A stretch of 64,000 nucleotides of DNA from Warburgia ugandensis (GCA_035236585.1 CP141128.1:34516684-34580683); one strand, 5' to 3'; counted from the stretch's first letter, positions 18,886 to 31,796 are shown. The notes: a model not told the origin generated them from the sequence alone. Made by a program: numbers and translations.

Positions 18886-21800
18886 TCCATAAATTATCAT
18901 CTTCAAGGTATTTTGTCTCTTAGATAACTTCTTGGTGAATGCATTCCCCCCTTAGGAATCAAATCTAGGCTCAACCTCAATTTATCATTTTTATTGTTCC
19001 TTCTACAAGGCCTTACCTATAAGGGCCGCTTTCGCTACGTACTCTAATGCATAATCTCATACGTGCCAGTTTAACAATACTGGTTTCTAGCTGTAATTCA
19101 TCTATCTCGAGATCCATAGATGCTTATACTTTTCTCATCATCGATAGGATAGTCTCCTCGTAGGATCATGATTCTTTATTCATGTATAAATTACTCCATA
19201 CTTCTTTGAGATCATATGATCTTATTTCTCCTCTTTCATTTTGAATAGCATAGGATAATCCCTTTTTCCTCTTATCTTCCATCTAGTGATCTATTCATCA
19301 TCCACATCTCCTTTTAATGGTTGGTTGTATGTCATTAGTAAGAGTCTAAAAAAATTACCTTCTTTCTATTGTGTCTAACTTTGCTTCTTATCTTTTATAT
19401 TTGTCCCCAAGATACTTCAATAACTGACATGGTATCATGTGCTCTACCGCCAAACCCTTGATTAACTTAGAGTTTCAACTGTCTATCATTTTCCATATGT
19501 GACTTGATTCCCCGACCAAAGTTACATTCAAAATATAATCATGAAAGCTAATTAGTAGCATCTTCTATCAAGGACCTTATCATATACTAAAAGTAAAATG
19601 TCCTAACTTTATATCCAGTTTCATAATTATTGAATTCATTAAACGCTTTTCTCCATGAAGATTTTATCCAAACTCATGTCAAATGTTAATGGTCGATTCA
19701 TCATCATGGGTCAAACGTTCTCGTCCAGAGGCCTTATCTCACTATTCACATCAATTTGTCATTAGGATTTCCAATAATGTTCCCATTTATGCAAAAAGTC
19801 TCTTATTCATACCCGAGTATCCTTACTAGGTCATGGTTGAATCCTTTGTCATCATCCTCTTTGTCTTTTCTTTGCTTGATGGTTTTCTTTGTAACCTTTC
19901 AGTCCAAAAGTTCTATACTCAAATCAGTAGGGTTAGTCCTTAGGAAATTCCTTCAATTGATTTTTCGTACTTGGTATATGCTTATAACAACTAACTATTT
20001 GTCTAGAGGCAACGTAACATTAAATCTTCACCTTATAGTGTGCTAGCCATCTCACCTTTTCTCCTTGCATCCCCTATGTCAATATATTGTTCAATCTTTT
20101 ATCAAGGCTTTATCGTCAATCATGCAGTCTGCATTGTCAGGAGGTATCCTCATAAGTAGTGATTTTCTCAATTCCTCAAATTTTATCCTTCAAGTGCCTC
20201 CTCATACTTAGCTTATAATAGCAATTCTCGTTCAATAGCTAATACATCAAGTTATGCTGAAGCTGTTAAATCATCAAATTTAAAAAAACACTCAGGTAAG
20301 CATGGAATATTTTTGTAGACATATAGAAAGACTTTATTTGATTACCTATTGATCTCTTTCAAGATATATCTTTGTCATAAGCTCAAGGGTCTCTAAAGTG
20401 TTCGGTACTTATCTACCTTTCTTTTCAATCCAAGTTAGCAGCACCTTTCAGACCCACAGTGATTTCTATGGTTTGTCATGGTATCTATTCAGGTTTGGAA
20501 AATTCTGTCTCACTGGTGGAGATTGCTCCTTATTTTTGCTTCTATCTCAGTTGTTACTATATTTATTGTACTTGTAGCTCCTCCATGATGTGGCCTAATC
20601 AACTGATCTCATACCCTCAAATGACTTAGTCTAATAAGTAACTTCTTTCTAGTAAAACTCATGTCCAAAAACTTATAATATCCCTTTGAGTATATAACTT
20701 TGACTACTAACTCATAGATACTAATATACTTGACTAATTAGGGTGGGATACCTTTATTTAGTCAACAATACTCTAAAGGTAATGACTAAATAATGGTCTT
20801 AAGATTTTTGGTCTTCCAATCTATGATAGTAAGACCTCAATTTGATCCTTGATGGTACCCTACTTGCTAAATGGACAAGTCACTGTCCCGGCTTAATTCC
20901 TTTTTCAATATACTTTATTGGCAAGGTGGGATATCACCAAATTTTCCTTTTTGTGGACTATATCCATTGGTGTTCCTTATAAGCTAATGGATCTAATAAG
21001 ATTCTAATTTGCAATAGTTTATATAGACATCAAACCATTCGTAGAATTTAATTTCTAGTTGGTCACCATTCTTCTTCGAAAATTTCTTGCATAATCTCCT
21101 AAAATTTGATACTCTACTCAAAGTCTTAAACCCCATATGCTTTCTCTCTTTTATACTTTTTTACAATAGAATCACCAACTCAACTAGTATTATTCCTTCA
21201 AACTTGATTGGTTTGACCTTCCCATCGGATTCAAGATAAAAGAATTGTATGTATCCATAAAATCATGATCTTCTTCTTTTGAATATTCAATATTCATCGA
21301 ATACTTATAGTTACATCTCTATCTCTTTCTCTCTTTTCTTCAAAATCCTCACTTTTGTCTTCCTAGATCAATGTCTTCATTGTGCTTTGTTGCATATAAT
21401 CGATACTACATCTACTTCTTTACTTAGCAGATATGATAAACTGAATGCTTCTCAGAAATTCTAAACTGTCTTAAGATCATTGAAATCCTCAATTGCCTAT
21501 AGCCTCAATAAAATTCATACAATGTCTTAATAATGGCATTGACGTTTTGATCAAGCTATACTTTTCTTACAAGTTCATGTTAGGATCAATCTATTATCAC
21601 GGATCTATCATCCCCAATATTATCGTCAAAGTCTTTTGGTAACTCTGGCGAATACAGTTCCTTATCATATTCGTGTTTACTTCACTTTTCAGAAGACTCC
21701 AATTAAGGTATCCAAAATTGAGCTAAGTCTTTCAGGATCCATACCTTTGTGATCTAGTACTAGTCACAGTTCTTTCCTAATATCATCTTGCATTCTCATC

Positions 21801-22251
21801 CCTCTTAGATTATCATCAAAATCTTCTCAAAGTTCGTCTTTTCCATCCCCTATCATATTCATATTCCGATATTCTTTAGAAGGGTAAGATAGCCATCTAG
21901 GTTTTTCGATTTCTCTCACCTTTGGTGAGATTACTCTATTACAGGTCAGAACTATTTACTAACAAGTTCACTAACATCTTCAATCATCATTCTCATCATA
22001 ATCTAATTTATATATGAGTTTCCCTTTTTGCACCATTGCACATCAATTCTTATTGATAAGATTTAAGCCATCCAATATTTGAGTATTTGCTAGACCCATC
22101 TCCTTTTTCACCTATTGGTTTATGGTGAAATGCCTTGAGCATTAATATTGTAATCTTCAAATAGAAGTAGTCATCTCTACTACTTCTTGATTTTCTCTAT
22201 TATCTATGCCCCTTGGACATGCTAGACTGACTGTGAAAGGATAAAACCTGG
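18886..22251 (-). other. Interior of the 16.1-25.0 kb element, non-coding
   Basis: About 3.4 kb of purine-rich (minus strand), AT-rich sequence in which I recognise no gag, protease, reverse transcriptase or integrase motif. It contains diverged repeats spaced about 185 bp apart (blocks near 21590-21690 and 21775-21875, possibly a third near 21960), sharing words such as ATCATC and TATCATATTC. It could be a non-coding passenger region or very old gag. Confidence 0.55.
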
Positions 22252-22263
22252 GCTCTGATACCA
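22252..22263 (-). other. Primer binding site (tRNA-iMet type)
   Basis: TGGTATCAGAGC on the minus strand, two bases after the end of the 5' LTR. It is complementary to the 3' end of plant initiator methionine tRNA, the usual primer of Ty1/copia and of Del/Tekay-like gypsy elements. It fixes the orientation of the element. Confidence 0.92.
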
Positions 22264-22265
22264 AC

Positions 22266-24991
22266 TGTGACGACCCGGGTTTTCTCATGCATTTTTAAAT
22301 GCAAGATCTAAATTTCTGAGGCGGGATGCATCCCTATTTGAAAACCATTTTATAAAAACCATGCAATGCAGCGAAAAATCTTTAGTTTTAAACTCATTTT
22401 GAAAACCTCGAGTGTCATTTGCTTTCACAACAACCAAAGTAGTTTTTGAAAAACTTCAGAAATCATAAATGTTTTTCCCCAGGTTTATCCAATCATAGCT
22501 CATAGCCCAACTATAAATAAATACAAATACATGTCCAAAGGGTAGAGTGTTTACTTACATGTATGATTGTCTCCTTTTGATTTACTTGCTTGTAGCACTA
22601 ACATAGGCGTCCTCTACTCGTGAATGGAGCTATCTTGAAAAATATTAAGGATGGGGTGAGTATATACTATTCTCAGTAGGAGTCTATCACTACTAGTTTT
22701 GCAATGCATGCTATGTTTAAAATCATATGCTCTTTAAAACATGTGCATGTTCGAACAACCATGTTCAATATCGATATAAAAAACCATTGTCGAATCGGAA
22801 TACTGACGACTTAAAGAGTCGCATAATCCAATTCGAAAGTATAATATATATATCATAAACATAATGATATGCATAAGATGCTCAACTGAATCCAACTCAT
22901 GGATATCTGGTATGGTCGACCAACCTCATGTCATCCCATATGCAATGCAAGTAAATCCTCAAACCATAGGGTCCAACTATGCCCACGACCTCGCCGTCGT
23001 GTGGTCCCCGGGTACCTAGGGACACATGGTCATATGCCTCCACAGGACATATGACACTTCGACCTAGTGTCGTGACACCATTGGTAGCCCCCTGTACCAC
23101 ATGCAATCGAAGCAGGGACATGCCCTTTTTGGGCGCGGTACCCATTCCACCTAATAGTGGTAGAGGCTGGGAGGCCACCCCAGACCTCTCGGCATAGCGG
23201 CCATGAGCTTATTAGCCCAAATCATATACGGTCAAACAAGCAAAAACCTCTTTTTCAAAACCTGTCCTCTTTGGGTCCCTCACAACTGCCTACCTAGTGT
23301 CTTTTGGGCACTCTAGCGTCTTTTGGTAACCCTCAAGGACATGTAATTTTTCAAGAACTCAATGCTCACAAATCATGCAATATATGCAATTGTTTGCAAA
23401 ACATGTCTATGCATAATGTATTTAATCATATGCATGATGAATTCATTTATATGCTAAACAAGTCATAAAATAAGTCATGCTAAACAAGTCATATAATTTA
23501 TACTTAAAACATGCATTCAAAACAATCATGGGCTCTCTCTTTTTGTTAAAAGTCTAGTAGCGATATATCACCTACCTCGAAGTCTCCTAGAGTCGCATCC
23601 TTCATCACTCAACTTGGGTCTCACTTATAAACTCCTGGATATGAATGATAACAAGGAGTCCTTATCAATTTCAATCCATTTAGACATTAGATCCCTAGAT
23701 TTTCCTTTTAGGGTCTATGGTCCTTGCCTAATTCATGGTCAGGCTAGATCCTATGATATGGATCTACTATTCAATAGTTAAACTCTGTAAATTATCCTCT
23801 GATCACAACTTTAAAGTCTCATTAGGTCCGGGTGTCCCAGTTCCCAGGACACCCGTGCATCCTGGTTGAGCCGCGACCGCCTCACGTGCATGAGCGCCCA
23901 AAGGCCGTGCCAGGGACCACGTTTTGCATGCGCACATGCATGCTCAAGTGACGCGCTATGACGAGCATCCTGGATGGCATTGCACGAATGCACCTTTGGT
24001 GTAGCATGGCGCATTTTAGCTCCCAAGGCACCCCGTGCATCCTGGTCGAGCCAGGACCCGTGCCCCATGTTGCGCGCGCACCCGAAGGCTGCACCAGGGA
24101 CAGTGTACGCACTGTCGTACGCCTGGAACCCGTCCCTGGGACCTTGTCCTAGGTGCACATGGAGCATGGTGTCCTTGGGACGCCTTGTTCGTGCAGGGCC
24201 GGCTGGAACCAGCTTGGGACATTTTTTGGCCAGGAAAACGGTTGAAAACGTTAGATCCAGCACGGATCTAGCCTAAAAGGGGGAAGAACCCAAGAGAGAT
24301 GGAAGGACGGCTTACCTGGGCAGCTTAGGGAGCGCCTATCGCCGGTGGTAGAGCCCCGTTTTGGTTCTGAACTTCATGCCACTGGAAAACTCGATGAAGG
24401 GAAAAACCCAGTTTTTGGGTGATGCCAGGGAAGAAATGGGGAAGAGAAAGAAGGGGAATGGCCGGCCTGATGGTCCTGGCCGTTGCCGAAAAATGCAGGG
24501 AAATTGGGTTTCCGATTTTTTTCCAAAAACCCCAGCCCCAAAATAGCCGAAAAATCGTGATTTAGAGAGAAGGGGTGTCAGGTATTTATAGAGGGAAGAA
24601 GGCGGTGCCCCTCAATGGCGGTGCCGCCATTTTCCCTAGTGTTTTTTGGAAAAATTAGGAGAAGATGGTTTTTGGAGAAATCGGGAGGAGGAAGACGACA
24701 GGGGGTGCTGTTATCAAAACGGCCCCTGCGTTTTTCGTTCTTTTTCGTTTTTCTGTTTAAATTATAGAAATGCCCCTAATCTTTAAACGGTCGTAACTTC
24801 TTCATACGAACTCCGTTTTCGGCATTCTTTGAGGCGTTGGATTCCATTTTTCAAGTAGAATCTAATGGTCCAAGTTTCCTCACAAATTCTTTCATTTACT
24901 ATTTTAAATAAAGTAAAACATTCAACACAGTTCATTTCCTATAGAATGTCCAATTTTTATTAAAAATAACGTAAATTGCTCGGGCATTACA
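22266..24991 (-). repeat. 5' LTR of the 16.1-25.0 kb element
   Basis: About 2726 bp, in minus orientation TGTAATGCCCGAGC...GGGTCGTCACA. It matches 16089-18850 throughout. A TATA-like box (minus strand) lies at 24583-24590. Confidence 0.9.
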
Positions 24992-24996
24992 CTATG

Positions 24997-25082
24997 CCTC
25001 CTTTGTAGGACTGTGATAAGTCTCACATAGTTCGTGTTAGAATTGAGCATGTGGTGTCCCATGATTGGATAGTTGCAACTGT
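24997..25082. other. Old host DNA between two insertions
   Basis: A short piece continuing the sequence before 16084. It contains TCCCATGATTGGATAGTTGC, and related short words recur at 26850-26910 (CGATTGGATAATTGTTGTAG; CCCATTATTGAGTAATTGTT). The original sequence therefore held a small tandem repeat that the next LTR interrupted. Confidence 0.5.
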
Positions 25083-26843
25083 TGATGTTCTCCGCAAGTG
25101 CACGGGCTATTGTAGTATAGTTATGCAAATATGGGTCGATCCCACAGGAAGTCGCTTTAAAAATAAGGAGTTTAAACAAAATTTAATTATTTAAAATTTA
25201 AAGAAAATAACAAAATTAAACTAACTATTCAGCTTTATTCAAATAATGCAATTTACATAAATTTCAAGTCCAAAAAACATAAAATAAAACTAACTAAACA
25301 TCCCTGAATTACACTGTCTGTGGATAGCATTGTCCTTAGATAACATTGTCAAAATAGAGATAAAATAAAACTTGAATATAACAGGGACATAGATGTAAAT
25401 AGAATGGGGATACATATGTAAATAAAAAGAGGACACAGATGTAATTAGAGAAAAAGGACAGACATGTAATTGAATATAAAGAGGCAAGGGAAAAATAGGA
25501 ATTAAATAAAAAAGTTCTAGTTTTTAAGAAAACCCAGGAATAACTCGACAAAGAAGGGGGAACCGGAGGAGGGGGAGGGGAAAAGGGAAGAAGAGGGAAA
25601 GGGACGCGGCAGGAAAACCCGTTTCGAGTTTCCGTCTCCGGGACGTCCGGTCCTTGGAAGAAACCCGGTGATGTAGAGACACCGGAGAAGATGGGAAAGC
25701 CAGCTGGGTTGAGGCTATCGGAGATTCTGGATCATCTGGAGTAGAGCCAGACGATCTGGGTTTTCTGGGCCATTGTCTGGTACCGTCCTGGGCTGATGGC
25801 TGTGGCATCGATTGATGCTGGACCTTGGTCTGGGCGTGTGACCGGTGGAAGAGGATGGAGCTGAACATCGTTTGGTTCTAATCTTAGTGTCATCCAGTTT
25901 GGGTCTGGCTTGATGGAGGCAGGGGCCAGTGGAGGAGATGAGCCGAAGTGAATGAAAAAAAACGACGCCTTTTCCGGGCGTTGTCTAGTTCATTTGGAGC
26001 AGAGGAAGAGATGACGCTGGCCCGTGAAGATGATGAGAAGTAGGAAAGGGAAGGGAATGTCGCACGATTCTGGAAATTGCAAATAGAAGAAGGGTGGAGG
26101 GCCGATGGGAAGTAGAGGTCGGTGTTGGCCTAGTGGAAAGGTGCAATGAAGGCTGGGGTGATCTATGAAGCAAAAGAGAAGATGGGGAAGTGTAGTGATG
26201 CATTGAACAAAAACAAAAGAAGAGAGGTATTGTTGTGGAGAGACGTGAGAAAAAGAGAATGGTGAGGTTTTGAGAAAAGTAACAGGAGAGATAGATTGAA
26301 TGAACGGTAAAAGACACAATGCAAATAGAAAAGGAAGCCAAAGAAGAAAACAAATCAGAACTACCAAAAGCAAAAACTCCCCCTTGGGCTTGTACGGCTC
26401 TCCCTTTTATAATAGTTTTCCCTTCCTTATTTTACTCAAACTCTTTCCTTGAGGAGGTAGAATCCTATGAGGAAACTTTCTCCTCTCCCAAATTGGGACT
26501 CTTCCAATTAGGAATCTTGCCTTATTGATCTTCACTTGATCTGCACCGTTGAACATAGATATGAGACATCCAACCCTCCTTTAGTTGATCTGCAAAATAA
26601 AAGACTAAATTAGAATCATCTAAACTGCACATTAATCATCTAATAAGCTCTAATGATCATCTGACAATTGATTTTGAAAAATTAAGGTTTGGATGGTCAA
26701 TTTGAGCTAAATTTAAAATCAAGTCTAATTTTACAAATTTGAATGGTTAGATAATCTAATTGAATGCTAAACTAAGAGTCTTTTAGCCAAAATTAAACAC
26801 TTAACAGCAACAGCATAGTGATCCATGTTTTCTTTTTATTACA
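25083..26843 (-). mobile_element. Solo LTR or LTR fragment, gypsy type, about 1.76 kb
   Basis: The left end, read on the minus strand, carries CCTGTGGGATCGACCC, then ACTATACTACAATAG, then GCACTTGCGGAGAACATCA. These blocks also mark the 3' ends of the Athila-type LTRs at 43.1 and 43.3 kb, so this is an LTR in minus orientation. The right end is about 26843 (minus strand TGTAATAAAAAG). The flanks ACTGT and AGTGT may be an imperfect target duplication. A GC-rich block (25550-26100) is probably its leader. No internal domain accompanies it. Confidence 0.55.
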
Positions 26844-28064
26844 GTGTTCTACGATTGGATAATTGTTGTAGTGCTATGGAGTCCCATTATTGAGTAATTG
26901 TTGTAGGTTGATTTTTAAAGAACCACATGCGTGATAAGGTTATAGATATCCTGAGCCATTGGGCATGACAATGCCTTAGATGATTTGAGAGTTTGTATAT
27001 ATATATATATATATATTATGTATGTATTTGAGAGTTAGTACACACACACACACACACACACACATATTTGCCTATTGAGAACTGATATGCTGCTTTTGAT
27101 GCTATGCATTGATATTATTCATTTAAGATATTCTTCGTGCTATTGATGTTTAGCACTGCTGTAGTTTGGCTTATTTATAAGCCTTAGAAGCTCAGTTGAT
27201 TTGGCATGTTTTCATATACGTATATACTGTGAGTTGTATTGATTGAGATGTATATTTTTGAAAACATGTAGATGGCATGGATGCATTTCCTTGCTTTCAA
27301 CAGTTTTATGTGCTTTGATGGCTTGGCTATTGCATGTTGATTTGGTACGTTTGATATGTTATCTATACTCTACTTTGTCACTATTTACTCTCATTATCTA
27401 GATCATATTAGAAATATTTTCTATGGGAAAGTTGTTATTGCATGTCTTGAGATTTGATCACAAACTATTCATTATATGTTAAATATCTCGTGAATTTATT
27501 ACTATTATTGTCATCGACACTGGCATAGCTTGTTAAGGCATTGCGATGTTTTTCAATGCCTCAAATCTTGAGAGAGACAACTAGAAAGGTAAGAAGACAG
27601 AGAGTAACTAAGGGTGTTGATGGCCTTCAGCGATGTACACTTTTATGACATGGATGTATGGATATTATTATGTTGGATGAGTTGGCTGTGTATGGATAGA
27701 ACATGTGGCTATGTTATTGTTTTTAGATTTGTCTTTCACCGATAATGTGTATGTTTTGGCTAGAACTTGTGAATCATCTAGGTGAATGGCTAAGGAAACT
27801 AAGTCTTCCTTTTGTGTGTTTATGCGTTATTGTGTTTATCATGTATTTTTCACATTGCATTCTTTAAATGCATTGGTCACAATTCTAGAGGAGGCTTTGT
27901 CAAATTTTTGGTAGCAATGGGAAGATTATTTCACTTAAATCCATGGTTTTGTGGGTCATATGACTCCTGAGATTTTGAAGCAAGTGTTTTTCATTTGATT
28001 AGGGATCCCAACTTTTGAAAAATTCATGTTTATATGATGTGTAAAAACTCAGGGCATCATACAT
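26844..28064 (+). mobile_element. Decayed LTR-like sequence, continuation
   Basis: AT-rich, non-coding; it seems to be the 3' part of the LTR-like sequence that starts near 13504. It ends in AAAACTCAGGGCATCATA, resembling LTR ends of the Del/Tekay-like families here. Two microsatellites lie inside. Confidence 0.3.
26995..27064. repeat. (TA)n and (CA)n microsatellites
   Basis: A run of about ten TA units near 26997-27016, then TATGTATGTATTTGAGAG, then about twelve CA units to 27063. Confidence 0.9.
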
Positions 28065-28732
28065 CTAAAAGAAGCATCCTCTCTAATGTCTTGCTATTAG
28101 AACTCAAAGAGGGAAAAAAAGATCCACTTAGACCAGATAATTCTATTATCTTTAAAAATCTTGTATTCAGTAGTTGCGTTTAGACTCTTTTGCTATACGA
28201 ACTTACAAAGTCTCTACGTAGTGTTAGTGTTACTTGAGATGAAGTGAGATGGGTAACATAAGATGAGAATGGAGCTTAAGATGAAGTGAGAGGCTGATTT
28301 TTCCTTCTCCCAATTGAGATGAAGTGAGATGTAGTGATTTGTTATCTTAATGACATGCGTGAGATGAGTAGAGAAATATAGAAAAGTAATCTCATCATTA
28401 GAGGTGTGAATATCATTTTATGCCAAGTGTGTGAGACTTCACAACTTGTTGTAGTTCAATCCATTTTTTCTTATGGTCCCACCAACAATCAAACCTGTCT
28501 ATCTAAATTCTTTGGCTTTAGATATTTATATGTCAAAAGTGATTGGATGATTATAGCATTGAAAACTCTAAATCTTACTCATTGGGATGAACAGTTATTT
28601 GAATGATGTTTTCCCCCATCTATATGTTATGATCAAAAGCAAACTTTTTCTCATTGTAGACTCATCATATCCTTGCCGTTCTGGAGCAGTGATCATAAAT
28701 AGATAGAGAATTCAAATGGAAAGCTCTGATGA
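28065..28732. other. Intergenic; repeated GAGATGAAGTGAGAT motif
   Basis: No gene recognised. Around 28230-28340 the word GAGATGAAGTGAGAT occurs twice and variants (AAGATGAAGTGAGAG, AAGATGAGAATGG) nearby. This resembles the GAGATGAGATG-rich interior of some plant MITEs, but no matching terminal inverted repeats were found. A 66-residue frame at 28406-28606 has no recognisable similarity and is probably chance. Confidence 0.4.
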
Positions 28733-29278
28733 ACTATTGGTAGGGCTTTATCCTGCAAAAATGATGCACTACAGAAAATTATTGTAGTGTCATGCACTAT
28801 ACTATCTTTCCTCAAACAAATTCATTTTTTTAAGTTTGTATTTGCATTGGGAGCTGTGTCAATGTAAAAGTAAGCCTTTTTTGCTCCTTTTTTCTTATTT
28901 GTTAATATCACTTTGTGCCATTTTTGCTCCTACACCTCCCACTTTATTTCATGACATGGAAAACTATCCAACTGAGCAATTAATTTTGATATTGGCACTT
29001 GCTTTTGTCTCTCTCTAACAACAATTTTGATATTGTCACTTCTAATGTATCTTCAATGTTATAGAATAATAACTAATAAATTAATAAATTACCTTAAGAT
29101 AATACAATATCTTAGTCCCAAATTTGAGCTAACATAGTAAATTAATGATCTTAGCAAATTTATTGGATAAATCATTTTCAAAACTGCCTAAACAGGCTTA
29201 ATAAGTACATATCTTAATGTTCTATCTAGCAAAAGAAAAAAAACTAAATATGCCCTATGCTAATGGCATATGAAGCTT

Positions 29279-29281
<3 letters not shown>

Positions 29282-29371
<90 letters not shown>
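29282..29371. repeat. (GA)n microsatellite, about 45 units
   Basis: A pure GA run. Its counterpart in unit B (31467-31504) has only about 19 units, so the tract has changed length since the duplication. The Arg-Glu repeat frame over it is not a gene. Confidence 0.97.
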
Positions 29372-29374
<3 letters not shown>

Positions 29375-29524
29375 TTCTTTACATGGGATAGCTATTTAGG
29401 ATCTGAGAAGATCAAATGCCATGTCCATGGATCTTCACTATCCAACTTTTTGGGCAACGTCCATGAACACTTACTTTTATCTCCTTATGGACTCGAGCAT
29501 GTCCATGGTAATCATATTTGTTCC

Positions 29525-29935
29525 ACTCATCTATCTCAACATGCACATGCTTATTCTATGTACAAGTTGTTCCTTACCTACATTATACTCTGATGCATAG
29601 AGTAGGGCTGGTCTTAGAACCATCATATAGAACTTTCCTTTTAGTTTGAGTGGCACTTGTCAATCACACAAAACTTCAAAGGTGCATCTCCATTTTTCCA
29701 ACCCTCTTGGATTCTCTGGGTAACCTCCCTCTCAATCTCTCTACTCTCACAAATTATCGATCCTAAGTATCAAAAGTGTTCTTTTAGGGAGACTTCTTGA
29801 TTATCAATCTTTACTAGTACTCTACTTTCTCCCATCTCCTTGCTAAAATTGTATGCCATATACTCTGTCTTAGTTTAGGTAATTTTAAATCCTTTATATT
29901 CTAATGCATCTCTCCGTAACTCTAGCTAATATAAT
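29525..29935 (-). mobile_element. RTE-type LINE fragment in unit A
   Basis: Minus-strand remnant of the region after the reverse transcriptase core, matching 32115-32535. Blocks corresponding to the RTE words LYGSE, EVPLKEHF and YLGSII can be traced but the frame is broken. Its 3' end was lost in the 460 bp deletion of this unit. Confidence 0.6.
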
Positions 29936-29969
29936 ATTATATTAAATTTATCCTCAAAATTATAAATAA

Positions 29970-30021
29970 ATATGTATGTATGTATGTATGTAAAGGTGTA
30001 GGTGTAGGTGTAGGTGTAGGA
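29970..30021. repeat. (TGTA)n and (GGTGTA)n short repeats
   Basis: About five ATGT units followed by four GGTGTA units. Unit B has only two GGTGTA units at the same place (32583-32598). Confidence 0.9.
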
Positions 30022-31463
30022 AGAAGCCACATCAAGTAGAGATTTTTTCTTTTGACCATGTTTTGATTGTTATACATAAGGACAACCACTGCAAGTAGTA
30101 CCACGGCTATTAAAATAACCGTTTGCAAAATTTCCTCTACAAACTCAATTTGTTTTTGTAGGATAGGGATGTCAAACAAAGGTGTGTATGCCTTACTTTT
30201 TCTTCATATTTTGACTCCTAAAAAGTCTCTTTTTTCACTATAGTTTATAAAACTAGTTGCTTTAGATGATGTGTATGTAGAAAGGCTTTTTTGTTTTTAA
30301 ATGCATCAAGTAGTAAGGCCACCCTAAGATGAATGATCTATTGTTTCAACTTACTTAGAGTCTTTGGTAGCATAGTAGATACACCAATGAGTTCCCTGCC
30401 ACTAAGGGGATGGAGTGACAAAAGTTTTGAGAATCCAAGGTAATGTCATGGTGAGATGAGCCATTTATCATAACAATAGGTGTCAAGTGGAAGTGCAGGA
30501 ATTTATGCAATTGAAATTGAGGCATCCTCACAAACTGAGAGATTTGAACCTTGTTCCTACCTTACCCAATCAATTTGATTATTAAGGGCTTTTGTTCGTA
30601 AAGTTTGTGAAAAATGCCGACTAGTTTGTAGGCATGAACAAATTATAATAATTTGTTCCAATATGAATTACAGTAAAGGATATGCTGCACAAATAAAGGA
30701 TCTATTTTGAAATGAAATGTGATATACATATAATTATTACATTTTATATCCCCAGAAATAACATTTTTAACCCTTGAATTACCTAATTATTATTAATTAG
30801 GGTTTATTTTGCATTTTGCATGATTAGGATTCAATAGACTGATTCACATATTTTTGGAAATATGAGACCCTAAAAGAGAGCTAATTTGTAATTTGAGCAA
30901 TATTAGGGACCCACATGTCAAAAAAGGCTTCCTATTGGTAGGACCTATCATGCAAAAGGGATGCACTATAGAAAATTGTTGTAGTTTCGTGCACTATGCA
31001 ATCTTTCCCCACCAAACTCATCTTAAGTTGATATTTGCATTGGGAGCTGTGTCAATTAAAAGTAAGCCTTTTTTGCTCATTTTTCTTATTTTTTAATATC
31101 ACCTTGTGCCATTTTTGCTCCTCAACCTCCTCCTTTATTTCTTGAAATGGAAAACTACCCTGGTAAGCAATTAATTTTGATATTAGCACTTGCTTTTATC
31201 TCTCTCTAACAATCTTGATATTGGCACTTCTTTTGTATATTCAATGTTATACAATAATAACCGATAAATTAATAAATTACCTTAAGATAATACAATATCT
31301 TAATCCCAATTTTTGCTAACATAGTAAATTAATGATCTCAGCAAATTTATTGGATAAATCATTTTCAAAAGCTCCTAAATAGGGTTAATAAGTACATATA
31401 TTAATGTTCTATATAACAAAAGAAAATACTAAATATACCCTATGCTAATAGCATATTAAGCTT

Positions 31464-31466
<3 letters not shown>

Positions 31467-31504
<38 letters not shown>
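31467..31504. repeat. (GA)n microsatellite, about 19 units
   Basis: Counterpart of the longer GA tract in unit A, with the same flanks (AAGCTTGTT before, ATTTCTTTACATGGGATAG after). Confidence 0.97.
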
Positions 31505-31507
<3 letters not shown>

Positions 31508-31796
31508 CTTTACATGGGATAGTAGTTCAGGATCTGAGAAGATCAAATGCCATGTCTATAGATCTTCACTATCCAACTTTTTGGGCAATGTCCATGAACA
31601 TTTACTTTTATCTCCTTATGGAATTGAGCATGTCCATGGACATCACATTGTTTTCTCATACATATCAAACATTAAAATGCTAAGTATTTTGTAGCTCGTG
31701 AGTATCCATCTTTTCTTTTATCATGGATTAAATAATAAAAACTACCATATGAACATTGAATTACATCATGTGGCATAACAAGCTAATATAATCACC

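Larger units (their letters stand above)
16084..24996 (-). mobile_element. Non-coding long-LTR Ty3/gypsy-type element (Del/Tekay-like), whole in outline
   Basis: A complete LTR-internal-LTR unit in minus orientation, flanked by a perfect 5 bp target duplication CTATG (16084-16088 and 24992-24996). The LTRs are about 2.73 and 2.76 kb, each TG...CA. The interior has a primer site complementary to initiator tRNA-Met next to the 5' LTR and a purine tract of the Del/Tekay type next to the 3' LTR, but no recognisable gag or pol in 3.4 kb. The LTRs differ by roughly 5% by eye in the parts compared, which suggests an age of a few million years depending on the rate. It is non-autonomous, or decayed beyond recognition, and resembles large retrotransposon derivatives (LARDs). 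It inserted into older LTR-like DNA. Confidence 0.88.
28733..30925. repeat. Tandem duplication, unit A (about 2.2 kb)
   Basis: From CTATTGGTAGG onward this stretch matches 30926-33505 in order and orientation, at roughly 85-90% identity by eye. Shared landmarks are TTGCATTGGGAGCTGTGTCAA, the (GA)n tract, LINE-derived DNA, the GGTGTA repeats, and TGAGACC...AAAGAGAGCTAAT near the end. Unit A lacks about 460 bp that unit B has (31650-32115), including the LINE 3' end. No gene is recognised in it. Confidence 0.8.

Noticed and set aside
28406-28606. 66-residue frame
   Set aside because: No similarity recognised, AT-rich surroundings and no gene context; probably chance.
29270-29593. 107-residue frame with long Arg-Glu repeat
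   Set aside because: It is the translation of a (GA)n microsatellite followed by non-coding repeat DNA.
29970-30021. TGTA/GGTGTA repeats considered as interstitial telomere or regulatory array
   Set aside because: The units do not match the plant telomere repeat TTTAGGG, and copy number differs between the two duplicate units as for ordinary microsatellites.
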